The notes under the pieces were generated by a model that ran no database searches, was not told where the DNA came from, and was given only the letters and a program-made list of their open reading frames with translations. Shown here piece by piece: positions 47,987-56,554 of a stretch of DNA of 64,000 nucleotides (position 1 is the first letter of the stretch; the number at the start of each line of letters is the position of its first letter). The stretch is taken from contig NZ_CP044231.1 in the NCBI RefSeq assembly GCF_008727755.1, positions 2,852,001 to 2,916,000 of the forward strand. The letters are read 5' to 3'. The stretch comes from Microbacterium caowuchunii (GTDB lineage: Bacteria > Actinomycetota > Actinomycetes > Actinomycetales > Microbacteriaceae). The position numbers were made by a program, and so were the translations under genes.

Positions 47987-47992
47987 ACCCCC

Positions 47993-47998
47993 ACCGTA
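47993..47998 (-). promoter_or_regulatory. -10 box (TACGGT) for leaderless SLC13-type transporter
   Basis: TACGGT on the minus strand, six bases, then the GTG at 47986. Confidence 0.5.
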
Positions 47999-48051
47999 CG
48001 CCCCGGCCGTCGCGCCACCGGGACCTGAAGGACGGAAGGATCGGGAGGGGC

Positions 48052-48984
48052 TCAGACGAAGCGCACGGACTGGTCGAGCCGGGTCCGGATGTCGAAGACC
48101 TCGTTGCCGCCGATGTCCCGCGCTCCGGTCACCCCGCGACGCAGCACCGTCGACAGCGCCGACCGCGCGGCGACGACGACCGGCATCCCGCGGACCTTGC
48201 CGAGTTCGGTGATGGGCTGCGCGAGGTCGTCGTCGGGGAGCACGACGATCGCGCCGCTGAAGCGCACGCCCGCCGCGCGCGCCACCGTACGCATCCGCAC
48301 GAGGAGGTCGCTCACCGGCGCACCGGGCACCGCAGGGCCGGTGATCTCACCCCGGCGGAAGCCGACCGGTCCGCCGAAGTCCTCTGACAGCACACCGTAC
48401 AGACCACTGGGGCCGAGCACGATGTGATCGAGTTTGTCGTCGAGGGTGCCGCCGCGACCGGCCGCCGCGACGTCGTGCCACACGCTGAACCCCATCCCGA
48501 GGTCGGCGATCGTCCGGGCCGTCGCCTCCTCCGCCAGGGCGTCCGCCAGCAGCCGGCGGATCTCCCGGGGCGCCGAGCGGACGAGCTGCGGGTCGTACGG
48601 ATCCTCCAGCGGCGTGCCCCGGCCCACCCACTCGCGCATCAGGTCGAGGTAGCGTTCCCGGCGCCATCCCCCGGGATGCCCGGACGAACGTGCCCGGGGC
48701 CGGGTGTCCTGGCGCGTGCGGGGCGTGCTCCAGTCCGCGGAGAACTGCGCCTCCGGGGCGGTGGGGCGGCCGCTCCGGCCGCGATCGTAGGCAGCCCGCG
48801 CCTCCGGCGTGCCGACGAGTTCCCACGCGCGCTGGACCTGGACGAAGACGGCGGCGTCGCCGCCGGTGTCCGGATGCGTCTGACGGAGGCGCGTGCGGAA
48901 GGCCTTGCGGAGTTCCTCCTCGGTCACGTCCACCGCGACCCCGAGGACCTCGTACGCCGACGCGGACAACGGACTGTCGAACAC
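48052..48984 (-). CDS. J-domain protein with NERD-like C-terminal region
   Basis: The N-terminal ~60 residues form a DnaJ J-domain, with YEVLGVAVDVTEEELRKAFR, the HPD motif in QTHPDTGGD, and AYDRGRSG. There is no G/F or zinc-finger region. A linker leads to a domain with LDDKLDHIVLGPSGLYGVLSEDFGG, which resembles the core of NERD (nuclease-related) domains, though the last acidic and lysine residues of the nuclease site are not clear. I placed the start at the GTG 48984, five bases after AAGGAGG, with a -10-like TAGCCT at 49017-49022. An ATG at 49014 would add ten residues. A co-chaperone role for Hsp70 is likely from the J-domain alone. Confidence 0.8.
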   Translation of the reverse strand: MFDSPLSASAYEVLGVAVDVTEEELRKAFRTRLRQTHPDTGGDAAVFVQVQRAWELVGTPEARAAYDRGRSGRPTAPEAQFSADWSTPRTRQDTRPRARSSGHPGGWRRERYLDLMREWVGRGTPLEDPYDPQLVRSAPREIRRLLADALAEEATARTIADLGMGFSVWHDVAAAGRGGTLDDKLDHIVLGPSGLYGVLSEDFGGPVGFRRGEITGPAVPGAPVSDLLVRMRTVARAAGVRFSGAIVVLPDDDLAQPITELGKVRGMPVVVAARSALSTVLRRGVTGARDIGGNEVFDIRTRLDQSVRFV

Positions 48985-49045
48985 ACCGCCTCCTTCCGCG
49001 TCCTGCGCCGACATCCAGGCTAACGCGCCCGGCGGGAGCGCGAGG

Positions 49046-49567
49046 TCAGCGTCGCTCGAAGCGCCGCGCGTAGGCGGCGGAATTGCGGCTGGACAGCGCG
49101 AGCAGGATCAGGATGTCGAACGCGACGGTCAGGAGGGTCGTCTCGAGGTGGACGTCCTCCTCCTGCACCCACCACGCCGTGAACGCGGAGCAGATGGACA
49201 GGGTCGAGAAGATCATCACGATCACCCGCGGGGTGTTGCGGCCGCGCAGGATCAGGGACCCGAGGACGGCGTCCGCGAGGAGGAAGATCCCCATGCCCAC
49301 CGTGACCACGATGAGTACCAGGATGCGGTCCTCCGCGGTCAGGGTGATCCCCTCGATCTTCAGGTCCGCGTCGGCCAGCAGCGCGTGGTCGAGCCAGAGC
49401 GCCACCAGCCAGAGGGCGCCGGCGAGCACCCGCAGGTACACGAGCACCACCCCGGCGAGGGTGGACGCCGGGCGCTTCATCGTCGGGTCGAACCCGACCG
49501 GCGAGACCAGCCGCGCCGGCGATTCGAACGCGGGACGCTTGCGCGTCTCCCGCCCGCCGGCGCTCAC
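49046..49567 (-). CDS. Small four-span membrane protein
   Basis: A 173-residue protein that I do not recognise. A basic N-terminus of about 30 residues is followed by four hydrophobic segments (LAGVVLVYLRVLAGALWLVALWL, ILVLIVVTVGMGIFLLADAVLG, VIVMIFSTLSICSAFTAWW, LLTVAFDILILLALS) and a basic C-terminus. The GTG start overlaps the stop of the LssY-like gene as GTGA, with GGGGTG five bases upstream; a downstream ATG at residue 30 is possible. It probably works with the LssY-like protein. Confidence 0.75.
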   Translation of the reverse strand: MSAGGRETRKRPAFESPARLVSPVGFDPTMKRPASTLAGVVLVYLRVLAGALWLVALWLDHALLADADLKIEGITLTAEDRILVLIVVTVGMGIFLLADAVLGSLILRGRNTPRVIVMIFSTLSICSAFTAWWVQEEDVHLETTLLTVAFDILILLALSSRNSAAYARRFERR

Positions 49568-50409
49568 GCGGTCACCCCGCGGACATCGATGATCGGCAGG
49601 TCGCCGTCGGTGCGGATGCTGTCGCCGCCGCCGTTTCTGGCGTGGTAGCCGGTGGAGAAGTCCGCGATGACGTCGACCACGATGCGCGGGTCCGCCCGGG
49701 TGACCGTCGCGACGATGTGGTCGCGCTCGATGTCGGTGTCGGCGTCGATGCGGTGGGTGACCTGCAGCGTGAACAGCGACAGTCCCACAGCCGTGTCGAA
49801 GGTTCCGGCGGCGAGCCAGTCGACCCGGCGTCCGCCGGGGAGGAGCCAGTCGTCGGGGCAGCGCCAGAACCGCACGTGGTGACGCTGGGCCGGGTTGCCG
49901 TCGACCTCCTGCTGGTAGGCGAAGTCCTGCATCCGGCCGAAGAGGAACAGCGGGCTCACCGGCGCTTCGTGGTAGCTGCGCCTGCCCAGGGTCGAGGTCA
50001 CGATCCGCCAGGACGAGGCGAGGGTCACCGGATCGGCTTTGGTCCAGCCGGCCGCCCGCATGGCCTGCTCGATCTGCTCGGCCGAGCCCATCAGCGCCAG
50101 GTTGACCGGGTCTCCGAGCAGGCCGTCGCTCGTTCGGGTGCGGCCGATGAAGTAGTCCGGCACGTACACGCTGGTCAGGATGCGGTGTATGCGCGGCAGC
50201 ACGAGATAGGCCAGCAGCAGCCAGAACAGGACGGCGAACGGCACCCCCCACCAGCCCACCCGGAACGTCTCCGTGAAGCTGAGGGAGGCCAGCCACACCG
50301 CAGCGAGGCCGGCGAAGACGAAGAAGAACCAGTCCAGTGCGATGCCGAGCGAGTAGGTGCGGCGACGGCGGCGCACCGGCGCGTCGGTATCAGGTCGCGT
50401 CGTGGTCAT
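49564..50409 (-). CDS. LssY C-terminal domain membrane protein
   Basis: A 281-residue protein with a basic N-terminus, two membrane spans (LDWFFFVFAGLAAVWLASLSF and VPFAVLFWLLLAYLVLP), and a soluble domain of about 200 residues. The segments DPVNLALMGSAEQIEQAMRAAGW and HHVRFWR resemble the LssY C-terminal domain, a family of unknown function linked to envelope proteins. It starts three bases after the 3-hydroxyisobutyryl-CoA hydrolase and overlaps the four-span protein. Confidence 0.8.
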   Translation of the reverse strand: MTTTRPDTDAPVRRRRRTYSLGIALDWFFFVFAGLAAVWLASLSFTETFRVGWWGVPFAVLFWLLLAYLVLPRIHRILTSVYVPDYFIGRTRTSDGLLGDPVNLALMGSAEQIEQAMRAAGWTKADPVTLASSWRIVTSTLGRRSYHEAPVSPLFLFGRMQDFAYQQEVDGNPAQRHHVRFWRCPDDWLLPGGRRVDWLAAGTFDTAVGLSLFTLQVTHRIDADTDIERDHIVATVTRADPRIVVDVIADFSTGYHARNGGGDSIRTDGDLPIIDVRGVTA

Positions 50410-50412
50410 CGC

Positions 50413-51480
50413 TCAGCTCCAGAGCGGGGTCGACGGCCGGAAGGAGAGCGCCTGCTGGGCGAGGTCCGCCGGGAGACGGTCGAGGCTGTCCGGCGACCAG
50501 GCCGGCGTGCGGTCCTTGTCCACGACCTGCGCGCGGATGCCCTCGGGCAGGTCGGGCTGCGTCTGGATGAACCAGGAGACCAGCCCGTACTCCTGCTCCA
50601 GGACGGCGCGGAGATCCGGAAGCGTCCGCGCCCGCCGCACCGCGGCGAGGGTCACCGTGAGAGCGGTCGGCGACAGGGTGCCGAGCAGGTCCGCGGTGGC
50701 GGCGGCATCCGGCTCCGGGCGCGTCCGCAGCCGCTCGACGATCTCGCCGACGGTGTCAGCGGCGAAGGCCTCATCGATCCATCCCCGCGCGCGCTCGAGG
50801 GGTGACGTCTCCGGCGTCTCGTCGAACAGCAGCACGAGTTCGGCCGGCCCGGTGGGGTCGGCGCGCGTCTCGAGGGCGTCCCGGAACTGCGCCAGGCGCT
50901 CCACGGGGAGGAGGTGATCGGCGAAGCCCGCGACGATCGCGTCCGCACCGGTCATGGTCGCTCCGGTGAGGCCGAGGTACTCCCCCAGCCGTCCGGGCGC
51001 GCGGGAGAGCAGCCACGACCCGCCCACGTCCGGGGTGAACCCGATCCGCGTCTCGGGCATGGCCAGGGCCGACCGCTCCGTCACCACGCGGAAGCCGGCG
51101 TGACCGGCGAGGCCGATGCCGCCGCCCATCGTGATCCCGTCCGCGAAGACGACGATGGGCTTCGGGTACTCGGCGATCCGCGCGTTCAGCGCGTACTCCT
51201 CACGGAAGAACCGCTCCGCCGCCGCGCCGTCCCCGCCCACGATCTGTTCCCGCAGGGCTCGGACGTCGCCACCGGCGCACAGTCCCCGCTCGCCGGCGCC
51301 GTCCAGCAGCACGATGCCGACCTCGCTGTCGTGCTCCCAGGTGTCGAGCGTCGCGTGCAGCGTGCGGACCATCCCGACGTCGAGGGCGTTCAGCGCACGC
51401 GGACGATGGAGGGTGAGCCGGCCGACACCCCGCGCCACGCGCACCAGGACATCGCCGGTGTGTTCTGCCAGGTCGGTCAC
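50413..51480 (-). CDS. 3-hydroxyisobutyryl-CoA hydrolase / enoyl-CoA hydratase family
   Basis: A 355-residue crotonase-fold enzyme of the longer HIBYL-CoA hydrolase type, which acts in valine breakdown. Landmarks are LCAGGDVRALRE, MGGGIGLAGHAGFRVVTE, and ALAMPETRIGFTPDVGGSW with the catalytic Glu and Asp, then an extra C-terminal helical part up to LPEGIRAQVVDKDR. I chose the GTG at 51480 from the TAACGT box seven bases upstream and the normal N-terminus; the upstream frame to 51612 overlaps the divergent promoter region. It heads a small operon with the LssY-like protein. Confidence 0.9.
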   Translation of the reverse strand: MTDLAEHTGDVLVRVARGVGRLTLHRPRALNALDVGMVRTLHATLDTWEHDSEVGIVLLDGAGERGLCAGGDVRALREQIVGGDGAAAERFFREEYALNARIAEYPKPIVVFADGITMGGGIGLAGHAGFRVVTERSALAMPETRIGFTPDVGGSWLLSRAPGRLGEYLGLTGATMTGADAIVAGFADHLLPVERLAQFRDALETRADPTGPAELVLLFDETPETSPLERARGWIDEAFAADTVGEIVERLRTRPEPDAAATADLLGTLSPTALTVTLAAVRRARTLPDLRAVLEQEYGLVSWFIQTQPDLPEGIRAQVVDKDRTPAWSPDSLDRLPADLAQQALSFRPSTPLWS

Positions 51481-51487
51481 GATCGCA

Positions 51488-51493
51488 ACGTTA
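51488..51493 (-). promoter_or_regulatory. -10 box (TAACGT) for leaderless hydrolase gene
   Basis: TAACGT on the minus strand, seven bases, then the GTG at 51480. It decides the start. Confidence 0.5.
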
Positions 51494-51610
51494 CCGTCCT
51501 GCCCGGTGCGCCCGGGAAGACGCCACACGGGGGTCGCCGGGGCGCAGAACATGAGGTTGCTGGCTGTTTCCGGCAGGATAGGGGGACACACCCACGACGG
51601 AGGTTCCCGC

Positions 51611-52822
51611 ATGCCCGCAGGTCACGTGCTGGAGTTCGTCGACGTCACCAAGCGCTTTCGCGGTGTCGAGGCGGTCTCCGGGCTCACCGCCCGCATCGAG
51701 CCGGGAGTCGTCACCGGCTTCCTCGGACCGAACGGGGCAGGCAAGACCACGTCCATGCGGATCCTGCTCGGTCTCGTCGCCCCCACGTCGGGCAGCGCCC
51801 GGATCGGCGGCGTCGACTATGCGGATCTTCCGCACCCGCTGCAGACGGTGGGCGCAGCCCTCGAGGCCGCCAGCTTCCACCCGGGCCGCAGCGCCGCCAA
51901 CCACCTCAAGGTCTACGCGGACGCGGCCGGCATCCCCCGCCGTCGCATCGACGAGGTCCTGGCCCTCGTCGGACTCAGCGAGGTGGCCGGCCGCAAGGTC
52001 GGCGGCTACTCGCTCGGGATGCGGCAGCGACTGGGGCTCGCGACCGCCCTGCTCGGCGATCCCGGCGTGCTCGTCCTGGACGAGCCGGCCAACGGACTCG
52101 ACCCCGAGGGCATCAAGTGGATGCGGACGCTGCTGCGCGCGTTCGCCGCGGAGGGCCGCACCGTCCTGGTGTCCTCGCACCTGCTCACCGAGATCCAGCA
52201 GACGGCCGACCGCATCCTGATCCTCGCGAAGGGCCGCCTCGTCTTCGAAGGGGCGCTGGAGGAGCTCGCGGATCCGGGCGAGTACGCGACGATCGTCGAC
52301 GCGCCCGACCGGGCGGCACTCGCCGGAGCCCTGGCCGCGGCCGGCCTGCCGACCGAGGCCCTGCGCTCCGGTCTCGCCGTGCGGGGCGCTGAGCCCGTCG
52401 AGGTGGGCGCGATCGCCGCCGCCGCCGGCGTCGCCCTCTCGTCCCTGCAGCGCCGGGGACCCGCCCTCGAGGAGATCTTCCTCGCCCTCGTCGACGGTAC
52501 GCGCCTGCACAGCGTCGCTGCGGACACGGGAGCCGTCCCCGCGCTCTCCCAGGTGGAGGCGGACGGCGCCCGGCCCGGTGCGGAATCCCCCGCCGGCCCG
52601 GACACGGCTGCGGACTCGCCCGCCCCAGCCGACGCGGACGCCCCTGCGCAGCCGACCGCGGAAGAGGCGGCGACGCCCGATCCCGCCCCGGCCGGGCCCA
52701 CGCCCGCGGACACGGAGACCGGATCGGGCACACCCGATCCCGAGGAGCCGGAGACCCGCCCCGAGGTGCAGGAGGACCTGCACCCCCACGCCCAGGACCG
52801 CGACGGAGGTGACGCACGATGA
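51611..52822 (+). CDS. ABC transporter ATP-binding protein with acidic/proline tail
   Basis: A 403-residue ATPase of the BcrA/NatA type. It has Walker A GPNGAGKTT, signature YSLGMRQRLGLATALLG and Walker B VLVLDEPANGLDPEG, followed by SSHLLTEI. The ATPase and its accessory domain end near residue 300. The last ~100 residues are a disordered-looking Ala/Pro/Asp/Glu/Thr tail ending EDLHPHAQDRDGGDAR, which is unusual. GGAGG stands seven bases before the ATG. It overlaps the permease gene by four bases. The substrate is unknown. Confidence 0.92.
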   Translation: MPAGHVLEFVDVTKRFRGVEAVSGLTARIEPGVVTGFLGPNGAGKTTSMRILLGLVAPTSGSARIGGVDYADLPHPLQTVGAALEAASFHPGRSAANHLKVYADAAGIPRRRIDEVLALVGLSEVAGRKVGGYSLGMRQRLGLATALLGDPGVLVLDEPANGLDPEGIKWMRTLLRAFAAEGRTVLVSSHLLTEIQQTADRILILAKGRLVFEGALEELADPGEYATIVDAPDRAALAGALAAAGLPTEALRSGLAVRGAEPVEVGAIAAAAGVALSSLQRRGPALEEIFLALVDGTRLHSVAADTGAVPALSQVEADGARPGAESPAGPDTAADSPAPADADAPAQPTAEEAATPDPAPAGPTPADTETGSGTPDPEEPETRPEVQEDLHPHAQDRDGGDAR

Positions 52823-53634
52823 GCATCGCGCACGCCACCCGCTCCGAGCTCACGAAACAGTTCTCCACCTCTATCTGGTGGATCCTCGCCATCGTGCTGG
52901 CCGGCTACGTCGGCCTGACCGCGACCGGCCTGGCCTTCACCATCGGCGCCGTCGCGAGCGGCGCCATCGGGGACGCTCAGGGCGTCCCGGTCGGCGAGGG
53001 CGCGGCGAGCGTGCTGTACAGCCTCGCGTCGTCGATCGGCTACGTGTTCCCCGTCCTGATCGGCACGCTCCTGGTCACCGGGGAGTTCCGGCACCAGACC
53101 CTGACCCCCACGTTCCTGGCGACGCCCCGGCGCGGTCGCGTGCTGCTGGCGAAGCTCATCGCCGGCGCCGTGATGGGCGTGCTCTACGCCGCCGTCGCGA
53201 TCGTCGTCACGGCCGGCCCCTCGGCCGGGGTACTCGCCGCCTTCGGGCTCGAGACCGGACTGGGCGCGTCGGAGACCTGGGCGCTGCTCGGCCGCATCGT
53301 GATCGCGTTCGTCCTCTGGGTCTTCGTGGGTGTCGGCATCGGACTGGTCGTGCGCAACCAGGTCGCCGCCATCGTGATCGTGCTGGCCTTCACCCAGTTC
53401 GTGGAACCTCTGCTGCGGTTCGGCGGCGCGTTCGTCACACAGCTCGGCGACATCGCCGCCTACCTGCCGGGAGCGGCGAGCGACGCGCTGGTCGGTGCCA
53501 GCATCTTCTCCGTCGCGGCGATGGACTCCGGAAGCGGGCTGGAATGGTGGGCCGGAGGCCTCGTCCTGCTGGCCTACGGCGTCGTTCTGGTCATCGCCGG
53601 GCACCTGTTCAGCTGGCGACGCGACATCACCTGA
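52819..53634 (+). CDS. ABC transporter permease
   Basis: A 271-residue ABC-2-type permease with six hydrophobic segments (IWWILAIVLAGYVGLTATGLAF; YVFPVLIGTLLVTGEF; LIAGAVMGVLYAAVAIVVTAG; IVIAFVLWVFVGVGIGLVV; VAAIVIVLAFTQFVEPLL; GLVLLAYGVVLVIAGHLF). The first cytoplasmic loop has GEFRHQTLTPTFLATPRR, typical of this family. It works with the ATPase encoded upstream. GACGGAGGTGACGC precedes the ATG. Confidence 0.92.
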   Translation: MSIAHATRSELTKQFSTSIWWILAIVLAGYVGLTATGLAFTIGAVASGAIGDAQGVPVGEGAASVLYSLASSIGYVFPVLIGTLLVTGEFRHQTLTPTFLATPRRGRVLLAKLIAGAVMGVLYAAVAIVVTAGPSAGVLAAFGLETGLGASETWALLGRIVIAFVLWVFVGVGIGLVVRNQVAAIVIVLAFTQFVEPLLRFGGAFVTQLGDIAAYLPGAASDALVGASIFSVAAMDSGSGLEWWAGGLVLLAYGVVLVIAGHLFSWRRDIT

Positions 53635-53643
53635 GCGACGGGC

Positions 53644-54036
53644 TCAGGCGGTCGCGAGGTCCGCGACGTCGGTGGCGTCGGCGCCCGCCTCCAGGCGGAG
53701 CGCCCGCACGAGCTCGAGGCCGTGCCGGGTGCTGAGGATGAGCCGCTGGAACTCCTCGTGCCCGTCGAGGTCGACGACGGCGGCGGGCCGCTTGCGACGG
53801 ATGAGGGCGAAGTCCTCGCCGCCGGCGTAGCGCCACGTGCCCATCGCGATCGTCGCCGGCACGAACGTGCCCGGTGAGCGCACCCCGCGCAGCCACGTCC
53901 ACGCGTCGTCGGTGAGTTGCACCCGGGTGATGTGCTCCCGCGGGACGATCACATTCCGTTTCCGGAATGCCAGTGCCTTCTCCGCGGGAGACAGCACGAT
54001 CTCCAGCTGTGCGGAATCGAGCATGAGCGTCACCAT
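53644..54036 (-). CDS. Hypothetical PH-like domain protein
   Basis: About 130 soluble residues. The run NVIVPREHITRVQLTDDAW, then GTFVPATIAMGTWRY, then DFALIRRKRPAAVVDLDGH, suggests a small beta barrel like bacterial PH domains, with no membrane span. I do not recognise a specific family. ATG at 54036 was chosen because CAGACT lies seven bases upstream; an ATG at 54024 is possible. It is convergent with the ABC permease (9 bp) and divergent from fbiC. Confidence 0.75.
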   Translation of the reverse strand: MVTLMLDSAQLEIVLSPAEKALAFRKRNVIVPREHITRVQLTDDAWTWLRGVRSPGTFVPATIAMGTWRYAGGEDFALIRRKRPAAVVDLDGHEEFQRLILSTRHGLELVRALRLEAGADATDVADLATA

Positions 54037-54139
54037 GTCCCATAGTCTGCCAGCGCGGTCCCCGCCGTGGTCGAGGTTTTGCTCACAGACCGGCAACGAT
54101 CACGTCCGAATCCGCGGCCTCCGCGGGGAGCTGCGGTGA

Positions 54140-54145
54140 GAGACT
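54140..54145 (+). promoter_or_regulatory. Possible -10 box (GAGACT) for leaderless fbiC
   Basis: GAGACT, six bases, then the GTG at 54152. It matches the spacing of the other leaderless starts but has a weaker hexamer. The same type of box (CAGACT) serves the divergent gene at 54044-54049. Confidence 0.35.
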
Positions 54146-54151
54146 GAACGT

Positions 54152-56554
54152 GTGCCCTCGAGTGCGACCCGAGCCGTGTCCGCCCCGCTCGGCGACGTGA
54201 ACGCGTCGTCTGTCGGTGATGTCCTCGAGCGTGCGCGGTCGGGAGGGCGGCTCGACTCCGGCGACGCGCTCGCCCTGCTCGAGGCGACCGGCGACGACCG
54301 CGAGCGTCTGCTCGACGTCGCGTCGCTGCTGCGTGACGAGGGGTTGCGCGCTGCGGGTCGCCCCGGCGTCCTCACCTACTCGCGGAAGGTGTTCATCCCG
54401 CTGACCACGCTCTGCCGCGACCGCTGCCACTACTGCGTGTTCGTGGACACCCCCGGGCAGCTGCTGAAGAAGAGCAGGCCCGTGTTCATGTCGCCGGAGC
54501 AGGTGCTCGCCGTGGCACGCCAGGGCGCGGCGCTGGGCTGCAAGGAGGCCCTGCTGACCCTCGGCGACCGGCCCGAGGACCGCTGGCCGGAGGCCCGTGC
54601 GTGGCTCGACGAGCACGGGTTCGCCTCCACCCTGCACTACGTGGCCCACGTCGCACGGCTCGTCACCGCCGAGACGGGGCTGCTCGCCCACGCGAACCCG
54701 GGCGTCATGAGCGCGGACGAGCTGCGGATGCTCCGGCCCACCTCGCCCTCGATGGGCATGATGCTGGAGACCACCTCCCGGGACCTGTTCGAGACCCCGG
54801 GCCGCGCCCACCACCTCTCCCCCGACAAGGACCCGGAGCTGCGGCTGCGCGTCATCGAGGATGCCGGGGCCGCCCGCATCCCCTTCACCACCGGCATCCT
54901 GGTGGGCATCGGCGAGACCGTGCGGGACCGTGCCGAGTCGCTGGTGGCGCTCCGGGATGCGCACGAGCGACACGGGCACATCCAGGAGGTGATCGTGCAG
55001 AACTTCCGCGCCAAGCCGCGCACCGCGATGCAAGACGCCCCGGATGCCGACCTCATGGAGTACGCCACGACGGTGGCCGCGGCGCGGGTCGTCATGGGCG
55101 CCCGGATGCGGATCCAGGTCCCTCCGAACCTCTCGGACACGACGGAGTTCGATCTGCTGGTGCGCGCCGGGGCGGACGACTGGGGCGGGGTCTCGCCCCT
55201 GACGGCCGATCACGTGAACCCGGAACGGCCCTGGCCCCATGTCGACGACCTGGCCGCGCGCACGGCCCAACTGGGGTTCACGCTGCGCGAGCGGCTGACC
55301 GCGCACCCGGAGTTCGTGCGGGATGCGGCGACCTGGATCGATCCCGCCCTGCACGACGCCGTGGCCGCCCTCCGGGACCCCGGAAGCGGCCTGGCCGCCG
55401 AGTCCGCGCCCTCCTCGGCGCCCGCGACGGCGGAGCGACGGGCGGCGGCCGCACCGGCCCCGCCGCGCCCGGGCACCGGTTCGGACGTGCCGCGGCTGGC
55501 CGCACGGGCGGCGGAGGACCCGCTCGGACTCGACGACGCGGAATGGGTGACCCTGCTCGAGGCCACCGGGACCGACCTGGACGCCCTCGCGGGCACGGCC
55601 GACGAGGTGCGTCGGTACACCGTCGGCGAGGCCGTGAGCATGGTCGTGAACCGCAACCTCACCTCCTCCGGCTTCCGCCGTGGCGGGGCCGCCGCTGCCG
55701 ACGAGTTCGACCTCGCCGACGCGGCGGCGATCGCCCGCGACGCGTGGGACCTCGGCGCGTCCGAGCTCTGCGTGCAGGGGATGCTGCCGGACACGGAGTC
55801 GCCCGACTCCTATCCCGACATCGTCCGCGCCATCCGGTCCGCGGCCCCCGGCCTCCACATCCACGCCTTCCGCCCGCAGGACGTGGTCGACCTCGCCGAG
55901 CGGGCGGGCATCGGCATCGACGGCGCTCTGACCGTGCTGCGCGAGGCGGGGGTGGACACCGTGCCGGGCACCGGCGTGAAGGTGCTCTCCGAACGGGTGC
56001 GCGCGCTGGTGGCGCCCGGAGACCTCGCGATCGACCGGTGGACCGACACGATCACCGCCGCCCACCGGGCCGGGTTCCGTTCGACCAGCGTCCTCTTCTA
56101 CGGACACGTCGAGACCGCCGCGGAGCGCGTCGCGCACCTGCGCGGACTCCGCCGCATCCAGGACTCCACCGGCGGGTTCGCGGAGTTCGTCCCGATCCCC
56201 CTGCCCGGGCCCGCGGGCGGTGTCCCGCTGGTCTCCGGTCGGTCCGGACTCGACGAGCACAGGGCCGTCGTGGCCGTCTCCCGGCTGCTGCTGTCCGGCA
56301 GCATCCCGCACATCCAGATCCCGTGGACGCGGCACGGCACCGAGACGAGCGCCGTGCTGCTGCGCGCGGGCGGGGACGATCTCGGCGGGACGCTGCTCGA
56401 CGGCCGGGTCCGCCCCGAGACCGGCATCGAGTACGGACTCGAACTTCCGCTGCCGGATGCCGCGCGACTCGTACGCGGGCTCTTCCGGCCGTTCCGCCAG
56501 CGCAGCACGGACTACCGCGAACCGCCCGCGGACCGGAAGGCGGCCCTCGCGTGA
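54152..56554 (+). CDS. fbiC: FO synthase, CofG-CofH fusion with degenerate CofH domain
   Basis: FO synthase makes the deazaflavin core of coenzyme F420 from tyrosine and a ribityl-uracil by two radical-SAM steps. The 800-residue protein has the full two-domain length. The CofG half is intact: C88-RDR-C92-HY-C95 binds the 4Fe-4S cluster, and LTLGDRPE, SMGMMLETTSRDLFET and VQNFRAKPRTAM follow. The CofH half (residues ~470-780) keeps ELCVQGMLPD, HIHAFRPQDV, TVPGTGVK, DSTGGFAEFVPIPLP and DLGGTLLDG. Where its CxxxCxxC should be, after NRN at 500-502, it reads LTSSGFRRGGAAAADEF with no cysteine. I see no frame in which the cysteines return. A Pro/Ala-rich linker of ~60 residues joins the halves. 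It heads the F420 operon. Confidence 0.9.
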   Translation: MPSSATRAVSAPLGDVNASSVGDVLERARSGGRLDSGDALALLEATGDDRERLLDVASLLRDEGLRAAGRPGVLTYSRKVFIPLTTLCRDRCHYCVFVDTPGQLLKKSRPVFMSPEQVLAVARQGAALGCKEALLTLGDRPEDRWPEARAWLDEHGFASTLHYVAHVARLVTAETGLLAHANPGVMSADELRMLRPTSPSMGMMLETTSRDLFETPGRAHHLSPDKDPELRLRVIEDAGAARIPFTTGILVGIGETVRDRAESLVALRDAHERHGHIQEVIVQNFRAKPRTAMQDAPDADLMEYATTVAAARVVMGARMRIQVPPNLSDTTEFDLLVRAGADDWGGVSPLTADHVNPERPWPHVDDLAARTAQLGFTLRERLTAHPEFVRDAATWIDPALHDAVAALRDPGSGLAAESAPSSAPATAERRAAAAPAPPRPGTGSDVPRLAARAAEDPLGLDDAEWVTLLEATGTDLDALAGTADEVRRYTVGEAVSMVVNRNLTSSGFRRGGAAAADEFDLADAAAIARDAWDLGASELCVQGMLPDTESPDSYPDIVRAIRSAAPGLHIHAFRPQDVVDLAERAGIGIDGALTVLREAGVDTVPGTGVKVLSERVRALVAPGDLAIDRWTDTITAAHRAGFRSTSVLFYGHVETAAERVAHLRGLRRIQDSTGGFAEFVPIPLPGPAGGVPLVSGRSGLDEHRAVVAVSRLLLSGSIPHIQIPWTRHGTETSAVLLRAGGDDLGGTLLDGRVRPETGIEYGLELPLPDAARLVRGLFRPFRQRSTDYREPPADRKAALA

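Noticed and set aside
55640..55720. Frameshift as explanation for the missing CofH cysteines
   Set aside because: The flanking CofH motifs are in one continuous frame, and neither other frame encodes CxxxCxxC in this stretch.
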